Assembly (NCBI RefSeq): GCF_001021555.1 | Contig: NZ_LDCP01000001.1 | Location: 1,054,001 to 1,118,000 of the forward strand | Reading direction: 5' to 3' | DNA: 64,000 bases | Source of the DNA: Aurantiacibacter marinus | GTDB lineage: Bacteria; Pseudomonadota; Alphaproteobacteria; Sphingomonadales; Sphingomonadaceae | Part shown: positions 17,681-25,282 of the stretch, piece after piece | How the letters are laid out: every line of letters starts with the position of its first letter | Position numbering within the stretch: the stretch's first letter is position 1 | Notes under the pieces: model-generated | What the model was told of the DNA's origin: nothing | Seen by the model: the letters and a program-made list of their open reading frames with translations, nothing else | Databases searched by the model: none | Position numbers and translations under genes: made by a program

Positions 17681-18583
17681 GTGAGCAATAGAAGACCAGG
17701 TGTACCGGCACTCAGCGGAGAGCAGAGCCTCAACCGCTACCTCGGTGAAATCAAGAAATTCCCCGTGTTGACGGCAGAGCAGGAATATATGCTCGCCAAG
17801 GCCTATGCCGAACACGAAGATCAGGATGCAGCGGCGCAATTGGTGACAAGCCATCTGCGACTCGTGGCGAAGATCGCCATGGGTTATCGCGGCTATGGCC
17901 TGCCGGTTTCGGATCTTATTTCCGAAGGCAATGTCGGCCTGATGCAGGGCGTGAAGAAATTTGAACCCGATCGCGGCTTCCGCCTCGCAACCTATGCGAT
18001 GTGGTGGATCAAGGCGAGCATCCAGGAATTCATCCTGCGGTCCTGGAGCCTTGTGAAAATGGGCACCACCGCTGCGCAGAAGAAGCTGTTCTTCAACCTT
18101 CGCCGGATGAAGAAGCAGCTCGAGGCCTATGAGGATTCGGATCTGCATCCTGACGACGTGACCAAGATCGCCACCGATCTCGGCGTGCCTGAGCAGGAAG
18201 TCGTCAACATGAACCGCCGGATGATGATGGGCGGCGATGGATCGCTCAACGTGCCCATGCGCAATGGCGAAGACGGTAGCGGCGAATGGATGGACTGGCT
18301 GACGGATGATCGTCCGTTGCAGGACGAAACCGTAGCTGACGCAGAAGAAGCCGATGTTCGCCGGGAAATGCTGGTCGAAGCGATGGACTCGCTCAACGAC
18401 CGCGAAAAGCACATTCTGACCGAACGCCGCCTGACCGAAAGTCCACAGACGCTGGAAGAGCTGAGCCAAGTGTATGAAGTTAGCCGCGAACGCATCCGCC
18501 AGATTGAGGTGCGCGCGTTTGAAAAGCTGCAAAAGGCAATGCAGCGGATCGCTGGCGACAGGCTGATGCCGGTCGCTGCGTAA
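17681..18583 (+). CDS. rpoH: RNA polymerase heat-shock sigma factor (sigma-32)
   Basis: 300 residues from the GTG at 17681, which gives the family N-terminus (VPALSGEQSLNRYL); a GTG at 17627 would add 18 unconserved residues. Region 2 (LVAKIAMGYRGYGLPVSDLI, then FRLATYAMWWIKASIQEFIL) and region 4 (LEELSQVYEVSRERIRQIE) are intact. The RpoH box follows region 2 (WSLVKMGTTAAQKKLFFNLR). It directs transcription of chaperone and protease genes. A strong terminator follows. The untranslated leader contains an inverted repeat. Confidence 0.95.
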   Translation: MSNRRPGVPALSGEQSLNRYLGEIKKFPVLTAEQEYMLAKAYAEHEDQDAAAQLVTSHLRLVAKIAMGYRGYGLPVSDLISEGNVGLMQGVKKFEPDRGFRLATYAMWWIKASIQEFILRSWSLVKMGTTAAQKKLFFNLRRMKKQLEAYEDSDLHPDDVTKIATDLGVPEQEVVNMNRRMMMGGDGSLNVPMRNGEDGSGEWMDWLTDDRPLQDETVADAEEADVRREMLVEAMDSLNDREKHILTERRLTESPQTLEELSQVYEVSRERIRQIEVRAFEKLQKAMQRIAGDRLMPVAA

Positions 18584-18606
18584 GCAGGACAAGCAACGAA
18601 CAATCG

Positions 18607-18637
18607 GGGCCGGGCGGAAACGTCCGGCCCTTTTTTG
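18607..18637 (+). terminator. Intrinsic terminator of rpoH
   Basis: A 10-pair stem (GGGCCGGGCG at 18607-18616 with CGTCCGGCCC at 18621-18630, one G-U pair), a GAAA tetraloop and a run of six T residues, 23 bases after the rpoH stop. A textbook rho-independent terminator. Confidence 0.93.
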
Positions 18638-18691
18638 TTTGTGCGCGTCCTTTTCGTTGCTGGCAGGCAGAGGCGGCCTTATGACGCCAGC

Positions 18692-19363
18692 ATGGTCCTC
18701 CGCATTCTTCGCATCATCCTCAAGGCAATCATCTTCTTCGTGCTAATCAGCCTGGCGCTGGTGATCCTGCTGCGCTTTGTGCCGGTTACCTATACCGCGA
18801 CCATGCTGATGGACGAACATTCGGTCACCCGCGACTGGGAGCCGCTCAGCCGCATCGACCGCAATATGGTGAGCGCCGTAATCGCGGCGGAGGACGGCAA
18901 GTTCTGTTCCCACAATGGTTTCGATGTCGAAGCGATAGAGGACGCGCTGGAAGAACGCGCGCGCGGAGAACGGCAGCGCGGGGCCTCCACCATCAGCCAG
19001 CAAACAGCGAAAAACGTGTTCCTGTGGCAAGGCGGCGGCTGGTTCCGCAAGGGGCTGGAGACATGGTATACTTTCCTGATCGAGAACCTGTGGGACAAGC
19101 GGCGGATCATGGAAGTTTATCTCAACGTCGCAGAGACGGGGCTTGGCACTTATGGCGTGGAAAGCGGGGCGCAGCGCTATTTCGGCCATTCCGCCGCGCG
19201 CCTGACGGCTGACGAGGCAAGCCGCATCGCCGCTGTCCTGCCCAGCCCGAAAACGCGCGCTGCGGTCAATCCTTCAGGCTTTACCGCACGTTACGGCAAC
19301 ACGATCGAGGCGCGCATCGGGCAAGTTCGGCGTGACGGGCTTGATACTTGCGTCTACGACTAG
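18692..19363 (+). CDS. mtgA: Monofunctional biosynthetic peptidoglycan transglycosylase
   Basis: 223 residues: one N-terminal membrane anchor (about residues 8-28) and a GT51 glycosyltransferase domain. The family motifs are visible: AAEDGKFCSHNGFD with the catalytic Glu, GASTISQQTAKNVFLW, and VYLNVAETGLGTYG. It polymerises lipid II into glycan strands at the periplasmic face and lacks a transpeptidase domain. The ATG at 18692 is used; a start 19 codons earlier falls too close to the rpoH terminator. The CDF gene follows after five bases, so they are likely co-transcribed. Confidence 0.92.
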   Translation: MVLRILRIILKAIIFFVLISLALVILLRFVPVTYTATMLMDEHSVTRDWEPLSRIDRNMVSAVIAAEDGKFCSHNGFDVEAIEDALEERARGERQRGASTISQQTAKNVFLWQGGGWFRKGLETWYTFLIENLWDKRRIMEVYLNVAETGLGTYGVESGAQRYFGHSAARLTADEASRIAAVLPSPKTRAAVNPSGFTARYGNTIEARIGQVRRDGLDTCVYD

Positions 19364-19368
19364 GCGCG

Positions 19369-20307
19369 ATGGGTTCGGGTCACGCACATAACCACCATGG
19401 CTCTGATCATGCGCATGGCAACGGCCATGGGCATTCCCATGCGCCTGCCGATTTCGGGCGCGCGTTTGCCATCGGGGTGGTGCTTAACACAGGCTTTGTC
19501 ATTGTCGAGGCAACCTACGGCTTCATATCCGGTTCGATGGCGCTGGTGGCTGACGCGGGACACAATCTGTCCGATGTGCTTGGCCTGCTGATTGCCTGGG
19601 GCGCAAGCGTGGCGGCCAGGAAACCAGCCTCCGCACGCTTCACCTATGGCCTCAAAAGCTCAACCATTCTTGCCGCCTTCGCCAATGCGATTCTGCTGCT
19701 GATCGCCATTGGGGCGATCCTGTTCGAGACGCTGCATCGTTTCCTTGACCCGGTAGAGCCGGATGGCTGGACGATGATCTGGGTGGCAGGCATCGGAATT
19801 GTCATCAACACGGCCACCGCGCTGATGTTCATGCGCGGGCGCAAGAACGATCTCAATATTCGCGGCGCGTTCCTGCATATGGCTGCCGATGCGCTGGTCA
19901 GCGTTGGCGTGGTGATTGCAGGGATTGCCATTTTGCTGACCGGTTATGTGCTGATTGATCCGGTGGTCAGTCTGGTGATCGTAGCCGTGATTGGCTGGGG
20001 CACATGGGGCCTGCTCAAAGACAGCGTGAAAATGGGCCTGCTCGCAGTGCCCGAGGGGATCGAGGAAGGCACCGTGCGCGGCTATCTTGAAGGTCTGCCC
20101 GGTGTGGCAGCGGTGCATGATCTGCACATCTGGCCGATGTCCACCACCGAAACCGCTCTTACCGCGCACCTTGTCATGCCAGGCGGTCACCCGGGGGACG
20201 CATTCCTGCATGACGCGGCGCATGTGCTGGAACATCATCACGCCATCGTTCATGTTACCATTCAGGTTGAAACGGAAAGACGGGTTGCGAAGGAGGTTTG
20301 CGGATGA
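19369..20307 (+). CDS. Cation diffusion facilitator (zinc-type exporter)
   Basis: 312 residues. The N-terminus is a histidine-rich metal-binding tract (HAHNHHGSDHAHGNGHGHSH), followed by six membrane helices and a C-terminal cytoplasmic domain. The transport-site residues of zinc CDF proteins are present: ADAGHNLSD in helix 2 and HMAADALVS in helix 5. The family exchanges Zn(II), Cd(II) or Co(II) for protons. It starts five bases after mtgA and overlaps the next lipoprotein gene by four bases. CzcD/ZitB-like; exact metal unproven. Confidence 0.92.
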   Translation: MGSGHAHNHHGSDHAHGNGHGHSHAPADFGRAFAIGVVLNTGFVIVEATYGFISGSMALVADAGHNLSDVLGLLIAWGASVAARKPASARFTYGLKSSTILAAFANAILLLIAIGAILFETLHRFLDPVEPDGWTMIWVAGIGIVINTATALMFMRGRKNDLNIRGAFLHMAADALVSVGVVIAGIAILLTGYVLIDPVVSLVIVAVIGWGTWGLLKDSVKMGLLAVPEGIEEGTVRGYLEGLPGVAAVHDLHIWPMSTTETALTAHLVMPGGHPGDAFLHDAAHVLEHHHAIVHVTIQVETERRVAKEVCG

Positions 20308-20645
20308 GGATTACCGTGCATGGCCTGCTGGGCCGATCACTCGCCGCATCACTACTGGTTTTGCCCTTGGCGGCATGCGCCACGCCGGATCGCACCGATA
20401 GGGATGAGGCAAGCCTGCTTGCAGAACCATTAGGCGCCCAATCTGTCAGCGAGCTGATCATCCGGGAAAGCCAAGGTGATGGCTGTCTTGTCGCGGGCAA
20501 CGCTGGCCGCAACCGTTCCGGCGGTCTTCCCGGGTTTGATAATCCCTGCAGGGAACTGCGGGATGTGATTGCGCCGCCGCAATTGCCTGATGGCGTCCAG
20601 ATCATCACGCCGCCGCCACTTCCGGAGCAGCCGGAGAGCCGGTAA
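20304..20645 (+). CDS. Small hypothetical lipoprotein
   Basis: 113 residues from the ATG overlapping the CDF stop (ATGA), with GGAGG upstream. The signal peptide ends in a lipobox LAAC with C25 as the modified residue. The rest is short and without a recognised domain; two cysteines (GDGCLVAG and NPCREL) could form a disulfide, and the C-terminus is Pro-rich (ITPPPLPEQPE). Coupling to the CDF gene suggests a periplasmic accessory role, but this is only inference. Confidence 0.75.
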   Translation: MRITVHGLLGRSLAASLLVLPLAACATPDRTDRDEASLLAEPLGAQSVSELIIRESQGDGCLVAGNAGRNRSGGLPGFDNPCRELRDVIAPPQLPDGVQIITPPPLPEQPESR

Positions 20646-20687
20646 GCCCTTGCGCTTCAAGTGCCTGCGTGAGAACCATCCCCAAGC

Positions 20688-21260
20688 ATGAACGACGATG
20701 ATGCCACATTGGCCCGGGAGGCCCTGCGCGCCGATATCGCGCGGCTCGCCAAAGGCGATCGCGCGGCTCTGGAGCCCATTTACCGCGCAACTTCAGCGAA
20801 ACTTTTCGGCATTTGCTTTCGTATCTTGGGCGATGACCGGGAAGCCGAAGATGCCTTGCAGGACGTATATATCGATCTATGGAAGCGTGCTGATCGCTAT
20901 GATCCATCGCGCGCAAGCCCGATCAGCTGGCTTGCCTGCATGGCCCGCAACCGAGCTGTCGACAGGCTCCGCGCGGGCGGCAAAGTCCGCGCAGGCGCGG
21001 TGGCCGAAGATGCGGCAAGCGACGTGCCCGACGGTGAATTGCCTGCCGATGCAAAGCTGGAACTGGACGAACGTGACGCGGGCATTCATCATTGTCTCGG
21101 CAAGCTCGAAAAACGCCAGCGCGGCGCGATCCGGCGGGCCTTTTTTGGCGGAGCGACGTATGTCCAGCTTGCCGAGGATGATGATGTGCCGCTGAGTACT
21201 GTGAAGTCCCGCGTGCACCGCGGGCTTGCCGCATTGAAAAAGTGTATCGAGAGACTGTGA
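20688..21260 (+). CDS. ECF-family RNA polymerase sigma factor
   Basis: 190 residues. Region 2 (AEDALQDVYIDLWKRADRYD, then SWLACMARNRAVDRLR) and region 4 (YVQLAEDDDVPLSTVKSRVH) are clear. It lacks regions 1 and 3, as expected of extracytoplasmic-function sigma factors. The stop codon overlaps the GTG start of an anti-sigma factor gene, and a fasciclin gene follows: a common alphaproteobacterial arrangement in which the anti-sigma factor holds the sigma inactive. The inducing signal is unknown. Confidence 0.92.
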   Translation: MNDDDATLAREALRADIARLAKGDRAALEPIYRATSAKLFGICFRILGDDREAEDALQDVYIDLWKRADRYDPSRASPISWLACMARNRAVDRLRAGGKVRAGAVAEDAASDVPDGELPADAKLELDERDAGIHHCLGKLEKRQRGAIRRAFFGGATYVQLAEDDDVPLSTVKSRVHRGLAALKKCIERL

Positions 21261-22003
21261 CCGACCCTATCGCCTCCCCCACGGAATTATCCGACCAGGA
21301 AACGCTCGCCGCCGAATTGGTGCTGGGCCTGCTTGGCGGAGAGGATTTGCTGCGTGCACGTGGCATGTTGGCGCGCGATCCGGCCTTTTCTGCAGATGTG
21401 GCACGCTGGGAAGATTACTTCGCGCCTTTGCTGGAGCAATGGGAAGACCATGCCCCGCCGCCCGCTGTCTGGAAACGGATAGAGGCAGCCACTGCATCCG
21501 GCAGCGATAATACTGCGCCGGTGGTGGATCTGGACAGCCTGCGCAAGAGCCGGGACCGTTGGCGCTTTATCGGCGGATTTTCCGTTGCAGCTGCTGCTGC
21601 GCTTGCCCTGGTTCTGTTGACAGGGCCGGCGATACAGCAGGCAGCTCCGGTGCCAACCGCCGACGCGCCGCTGCTTGCCGCCAATATTCCCATTGGCGAA
21701 ACGCCGCTGCGACTTGCGCTGACCTATGTGCCGGGCCGCGAGGAACTGAGTGTTTCGTCTGCTGGCCTTACGCCAGACGGTGTGCATGATCACGAATTGT
21801 GGCTGGTTGACCGTCAGGGCGATCTGCATTCACTCGGCGTGATCGTACCGGGCGGAGAGGCGCGTTTCGCCGTGGCGGCCGATCTGGCGAGTGAATTCGG
21901 GGCTGGGACGCGGCTGGTTCTCACCAGAGAGCCGCTGGGCGGCAAGCCCGCCGATGCCGCTGCCGGGCCGGTTGTTGCCGAGGGCGTGTTTCAGGTCATC
22001 TGA
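21257..22003 (+). CDS. Anti-sigma factor, RskA-like, membrane-anchored
   Basis: 248 residues from a GTG that overlaps the sigma-factor stop (GTGA). The first 80 residues form a cytoplasmic helical domain (LAAELVLGLLGGEDLLRARG) of the anti-sigma type. One transmembrane helix follows at about residues 105-125. The periplasmic RskA domain (residues about 140-248) contains the typical VPGREELSVSSAG and DHELWLVD motifs. It should sequester the neighbouring ECF sigma factor until signalled. No zinc-binding HxxxCxxC motif is present. Confidence 0.9.
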   Translation: MTDPIASPTELSDQETLAAELVLGLLGGEDLLRARGMLARDPAFSADVARWEDYFAPLLEQWEDHAPPPAVWKRIEAATASGSDNTAPVVDLDSLRKSRDRWRFIGGFSVAAAAALALVLLTGPAIQQAAPVPTADAPLLAANIPIGETPLRLALTYVPGREELSVSSAGLTPDGVHDHELWLVDRQGDLHSLGVIVPGGEARFAVAADLASEFGAGTRLVLTREPLGGKPADAAAGPVVAEGVFQVI

Positions 22004-22021
22004 AGTTATTTCAAAAAAATT

Positions 22022-22050
22022 TGCGACCTTCTCGAAGTTCGATTCGTAAC
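22022..22050 (+). promoter_or_regulatory. Candidate ECF-type promoter of the fasciclin gene
   Basis: TGCGACC (22022-22028) and CGTAAC (22045-22050), 16 bases apart, resemble the -35/-10 arrangement of ECF sigma promoters and lie 50 bases upstream of the fasciclin start. If right, the sigma factor would control the fasciclin gene independently of its own operon. I saw no clear second copy before the sigma gene, which weakens the assignment. Confidence 0.35.
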
Positions 22051-22098
22051 TCCTTGTGCAAGACCGGACGGGCTTGCACCAAAAGGAGAGATTTTCTG

Positions 22099-22644
22099 AT
22101 GTTCAAACCTACTGCTCGCTTCGCCGCCACTCTGGCAGGGGCCATGCTGCTTGCAGCACCTGCTGCGGCGCATAATCACAACCATCATCACGACACCGCG
22201 CCAAATATCGTACAGGCTGCTGCCGCGAATGACGATTTTGAAACGCTGGTTGCTGCCGTGCAGGCCGCCGATCTGGCAGGCGCACTGTCTGGCGATGGCC
22301 CCTTTACCGTTTTCGCCCCCACCGATCTGGCGTTTGATGCCCTACCTGCCGGAACCGTGCAGACGCTGCTCCAGCCGGCAAACAAGGACGCCCTGACCGG
22401 CGTGCTGACATATCATGTGGTTGCCGGCCGTGTCAGCGCCAGCGACTTGATAGGCCTGATCGAGGCTGGTGACGGCCATGCCCGCATCACCACCCTGGGC
22501 GGCGGAACGCTGATCGCGCGCCTGAACAACGGCAATGTCGTATTGACCGATGCAGCCGATCGTCAGGTGCTGGTGACAGCGACCGACATCGAGACATCGA
22601 ATGGCGTGATCCACGTACTGGACCGGGTGCTGCTGCCCGGTTGA
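22099..22644 (+). CDS. Secreted fasciclin (FAS1) domain protein
   Basis: 181 residues, ATG at 22099, eight bases after AAGGAGAG. A signal peptide ends at PAAA near residue 24, followed by a short His/Asn tract (HNHNHHH). The remainder is one FAS1 domain with both conserved motifs, FTVFAPTDLAFDALPAG and the later VIHVLDRVLLPG. FAS1 proteins mediate adhesion or stress-related envelope functions. It follows an ECF sigma/anti-sigma pair and is probably their target. A strong terminator follows. Confidence 0.92.
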   Translation: MFKPTARFAATLAGAMLLAAPAAAHNHNHHHDTAPNIVQAAAANDDFETLVAAVQAADLAGALSGDGPFTVFAPTDLAFDALPAGTVQTLLQPANKDALTGVLTYHVVAGRVSASDLIGLIEAGDGHARITTLGGGTLIARLNNGNVVLTDAADRQVLVTATDIETSNGVIHVLDRVLLPG

Positions 22645-22695
22645 AGGCGATCCCTTCCCTTTGCGCCGTTTACCCCCCTCACTCTGGCGGCGCAG

Positions 22696-22732
22696 AAAAA
22701 CCCCGTCCGGCATAATGCCGGGCGGGGTTTTT
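22696..22732 (+). terminator. Intrinsic terminator after the fasciclin gene
   Basis: AAAAACCCCGTCCGGCA pairs with TGCCGGGCGGGGTTTTT around a TAA loop (22696-22732). The U-run is on the plus strand and the mirrored A-run would let it work for the minus strand too. Confidence 0.9.
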
Positions 22733-22830
22733 GCTGTCGAGTGATGGCGGGTGCAGCCATACGAATCTAGCCAGAAGGCGCAGCGGCCAGCGGGGCTAAT
22801 TGCAGTACTGGCCGATTGCAGTCCCTTGTG

Positions 22831-22860
22831 CAGGTTTGCGTCTGGCAGGTTTGCGTCTGG
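22831..22860. repeat. Exact 15-base tandem duplication
   Basis: CAGGTTTGCGTCTGG occurs twice head to tail (22831-22845 and 22846-22860), 12 bases downstream of the clpX stop. Probably a small slippage duplication. Apart from the fasciclin terminator nothing else is seen in 22645-22872. Confidence 0.9.
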
Positions 22861-22872
22861 GTGGAGGCTTGC

Positions 22873-24147
22873 CTAGGCAGCCTCTTCCTTCTGCTTGCCC
22901 TTCTTGCCTTCCATAACCCGGACCGGTTCTTTGCGGCCGCCGACAACATCGGCATCGACGACGACTTCGGTCACGCCTTCCATGCTCGGCAGGTCAAACA
23001 TGGTGTCCAGCAAGATCGCTTCTACGATTGAACGCAGTCCGCGTGCGCCTGTCTTGCGCAGGATTGCCCGCTTGGCGATGGCAATAAGTGCGTCGTCCGT
23101 GAAGGTAAGCTCCACGTCTTCCAGCTCGAACAGCTTGGCATATTGCTTCACCAGAGCATTCTTTGGCTCTTTCAGGATGGTGACGAGCGCGTCCTCATCC
23201 AGATCGTGCAGCGTGGCGATAACCGGCAGGCGACCGACGAATTCCGGGATAAGCCCGAATTTCAGAAGATCTTCCGGCTCACACTTTTCCAGCATTTCGC
23301 CGATCTTGGCCTTGCTCGGCTCATCGACGTTCGCGCCGAAACCGATCGAGCGTTTCTGAAGACGGTCACCGATAATCTTGTCCAGCCCGGCAAATGCTCC
23401 GCCGACGACGAACAGGATGTTGGTGGTGTCCACCTGCAGGAATTCCTGCTGCGGATGCTTGCGGCCACCCTGCGGCGGGACGGAGGCAGTGGTGCCTTCC
23501 ATAAGCTTCAGCAAAGCCTGCTGAACGCCTTCGCCCGACACGTCGCGGGTGATGGAAGGGTTTTCGGCCTTGCGGGTGATCTTGTCGATTTCGTCGATGT
23601 AGACGATGCCCTGCTGCGCCTTTTCGACATTATAATCGGAAGATTGCAGCAGTTTGAGAATGATGTTTTCCACATCTTCACCAACATAACCCGCTTCGGT
23701 CAGCGTGGTGGCATCAGCCATGGTGAAGGGCACATCGAGCGTGCGCGCCAGCGTCTGTGCGAGCAGGGTCTTGCCCGAACCTGTGGGGCCAACGAGAAGG
23801 ATGTTGGACTTCGCCAATTCAACTTCATCGCTGCCTTTGCCGCTGTGCTGCAGACGCTTGTAGTGATTGTGCACGGCAACGGAGAGGACGCGCTTGGCGC
23901 GGTCTTGCCCGATGACGTAATCGTTCAGCGTGTCGCAAATGTCCTGCGGAGTGGGTACGCCGCCGTCCTTGCGCCCGCTCAGGCCGCTCTTGGCCTCTTC
24001 ACGGATAATGTCATTGCACAGCTCCACGCATTCATCACAGATGAACACGGTGGGGCCAGCGATCAGCTTGCGCACTTCATGCTGCGACTTCCCGCAGAAG
24101 CTGCAGTACAGGGTGCTTTTGCTATCGGATCCGCTCAACTTCGTCAT
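22873..24147 (-). CDS. clpX: ATP-dependent Clp protease ATP-binding subunit ClpX
   Basis: 424 residues. The N-terminal C4 zinc-finger ([15 protein letters not shown] and ICDECVELC) recognises adaptors and substrates; the AAA+ domain has Walker A GPTGSGKT and Walker [10 protein letters not shown], and the GYVG pore loop is visible in [10 protein letters not shown]. ClpX unfolds tagged proteins and feeds them to ClpP. clpP lies upstream on the same strand with a 241-base gap that contains a long inverted repeat. The C-terminal tail is Lys/Glu-rich. Confidence 0.97.
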   Translation of the reverse strand: MTKLSGSDSKSTLYCSFCGKSQHEVRKLIAGPTVFICDECVELCNDIIREEAKSGLSGRKDGGVPTPQDICDTLNDYVIGQDRAKRVLSVAVHNHYKRLQHSGKGSDEVELAKSNILLVGPTGSGKTLLAQTLARTLDVPFTMADATTLTEAGYVGEDVENIILKLLQSSDYNVEKAQQGIVYIDEIDKITRKAENPSITRDVSGEGVQQALLKLMEGTTASVPPQGGRKHPQQEFLQVDTTNILFVVGGAFAGLDKIIGDRLQKRSIGFGANVDEPSKAKIGEMLEKCEPEDLLKFGLIPEFVGRLPVIATLHDLDEDALVTILKEPKNALVKQYAKLFELEDVELTFTDDALIAIAKRAILRKTGARGLRSIVEAILLDTMFDLPSMEGVTEVVVDADVVGGRKEPVRVMEGKKGKQKEEAA

Positions 24148-24310
24148 ATTCCTTAAATCCAGTGCGACTCTGCGCAGTTGTGCGCGGGGTGCGGGAGTCG
24201 GCCGTTCATCCTAGGGGACCGGGCCACAATATCAATCATGTCCATGCATAGCATAAGACCCTTGCTCCACACTGAAGATGGAGGGTTGCCAAAATGCTAC
24301 AATACTGGCG

Positions 24311-24379
24311 GACCGGTGCCTTCGCAGTGCGAGAATGCGATGAAATACGCATTGTGCAGGCGCTTTGTCGGCACCGGTC
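24311..24379. repeat. Long inverted repeat between clpP and clpX
   Basis: GACCGGTGCC (24311-24320) and GGCACCGGTC (24370-24379) form a perfect 10-base inverted repeat with 49 bases between, and AATGCG and CGCATT form a second nested pair around 24335-24355. Together they can fold as a two-stem structure. It sits nine bases after the clpP stop. No T-run follows on the minus strand, so it is not an obvious terminator. The rest of 24148-24310 shows no gene. Confidence 0.6.
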
Positions 24380-24388
24380 GCGCCAATA

Positions 24389-25084
24389 TTATTCGGAATC
24401 CTTGGTGGGCGCGCCGCCGGAACCGGTCGGTTCCTTGCCTTCTTCACCCTTCGGGCGGTGCGCAAAAACGGCATCGACAAGACCAAAAGCCTTGGCTTCT
24501 TCCGCTTCCAAGAAAGTGTCACGATCCATTGCCTTCTCGATATCGTCGAGGCTTTGGCCGGTGTAATCGACATAAAGATCGTTCAGGCGCTTGCGAATAC
24601 GCAGGATTTCCTTGGCCTGAATCTCGATATCGGATGCCATACCGCGTGCGCCGCCACTTGGCTGGTGCACCATGATTCGCGCGTTGGGCAGGGCCACACG
24701 CATGCCGGGCTCTCCCGCTGCGAGCAGGAACGAACCCATGCTGGCGGCTTGCCCGATGCACACGGTGCGGATCTTTGGTTTGATGTATTGCATGGTGTCG
24801 TGGATCGCCATGCCAGCTGTCACCACACCGCCGGGCGAGTTGATGTACATGCTGATATCATTGCTGTTTTCGCTTTCGAGGAACAGCAACTGAGCCACGA
24901 TAACGCTGGCCATATTGTCTTCCACCTGGCCGGTGACGAACACGATCCGTTCGCGCAGCAGGCGGCTGAAGATATCGAAGCTGCGTTCGCCGCGGCTGGT
25001 CGATTCGACAACAACCGGCACAAGCTGGCCGGTCACAGGGTCGGTAGTAAACTGGTCTTTATTGTCGCCGAACAGGTCGAACAT
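24389..25084 (-). CDS. clpP: ATP-dependent Clp protease proteolytic subunit ClpP
   Basis: 231 residues; serine peptidase of family S14. The catalytic serine is S115 ([11 protein letters not shown]) and the histidine H140 ([11 protein letters not shown]). The YINSPGG oxyanion motif is present. It forms a tetradecameric chamber with ClpX. The C-terminal 30 residues ([19 protein letters not shown]) are low-complexity and longer than in E. coli. GAGGAAG precedes the ATG. A candidate heat-shock promoter lies upstream. Confidence 0.97.
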   Translation of the reverse strand: MFDLFGDNKDQFTTDPVTGQLVPVVVESTSRGERSFDIFSRLLRERIVFVTGQVEDNMASVIVAQLLFLESENSNDISMYINSPGGVVTAGMAIHDTMQYIKPKIRTVCIGQAASMGSFLLAAGEPGMRVALPNARIMVHQPSGGARGMASDIEIQAKEILRIRKRLNDLYVDYTGQSLDDIEKAMDRDTFLEAEEAKAFGLVDAVFAHRPKGEEGKEPTGSGGAPTKDSE

Positions 25085-25120
25085 GCGCAGGCTTCCTCTC
25101 GTGTCGCTGATAGTGCGCCT

Positions 25121-25149
25121 ATGTCGCCCCGCACGCGTCCAAGTTCAAG
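25121..25149 (-). promoter_or_regulatory. Possible sigma-32 promoter of clpP
   Basis: On the minus strand CTTGAA (25144-25149) and CGACAT (25121-25126) are 17 bases apart, about 40 bases before clpP. CTTGAA matches the alphaproteobacterial RpoH -35 element; the -10 match is poor. clpP is a typical RpoH target and rpoH itself lies 7 kb away. Low confidence. Confidence 0.3.
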
Positions 25150-25282
25150 AGGGAGCTTTGACGGTAATGGTGAATCCCCTGATCGGGGCTCATGCGGGTT
25201 TGGTCGAAATGCACATGCAGCGCGAACAGATTTCCCGTGTAACCAACATGACTACAATCGTAGTTGCGGGTTGGGGAATGAT

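Noticed and set aside
24365-25282. A 1003-codon plus-strand frame running from within clpP into the receptor gene
   Set aside because: The first 306 codons are antisense to clpP and show no outer-membrane-protein features; the receptor starts near 25283.
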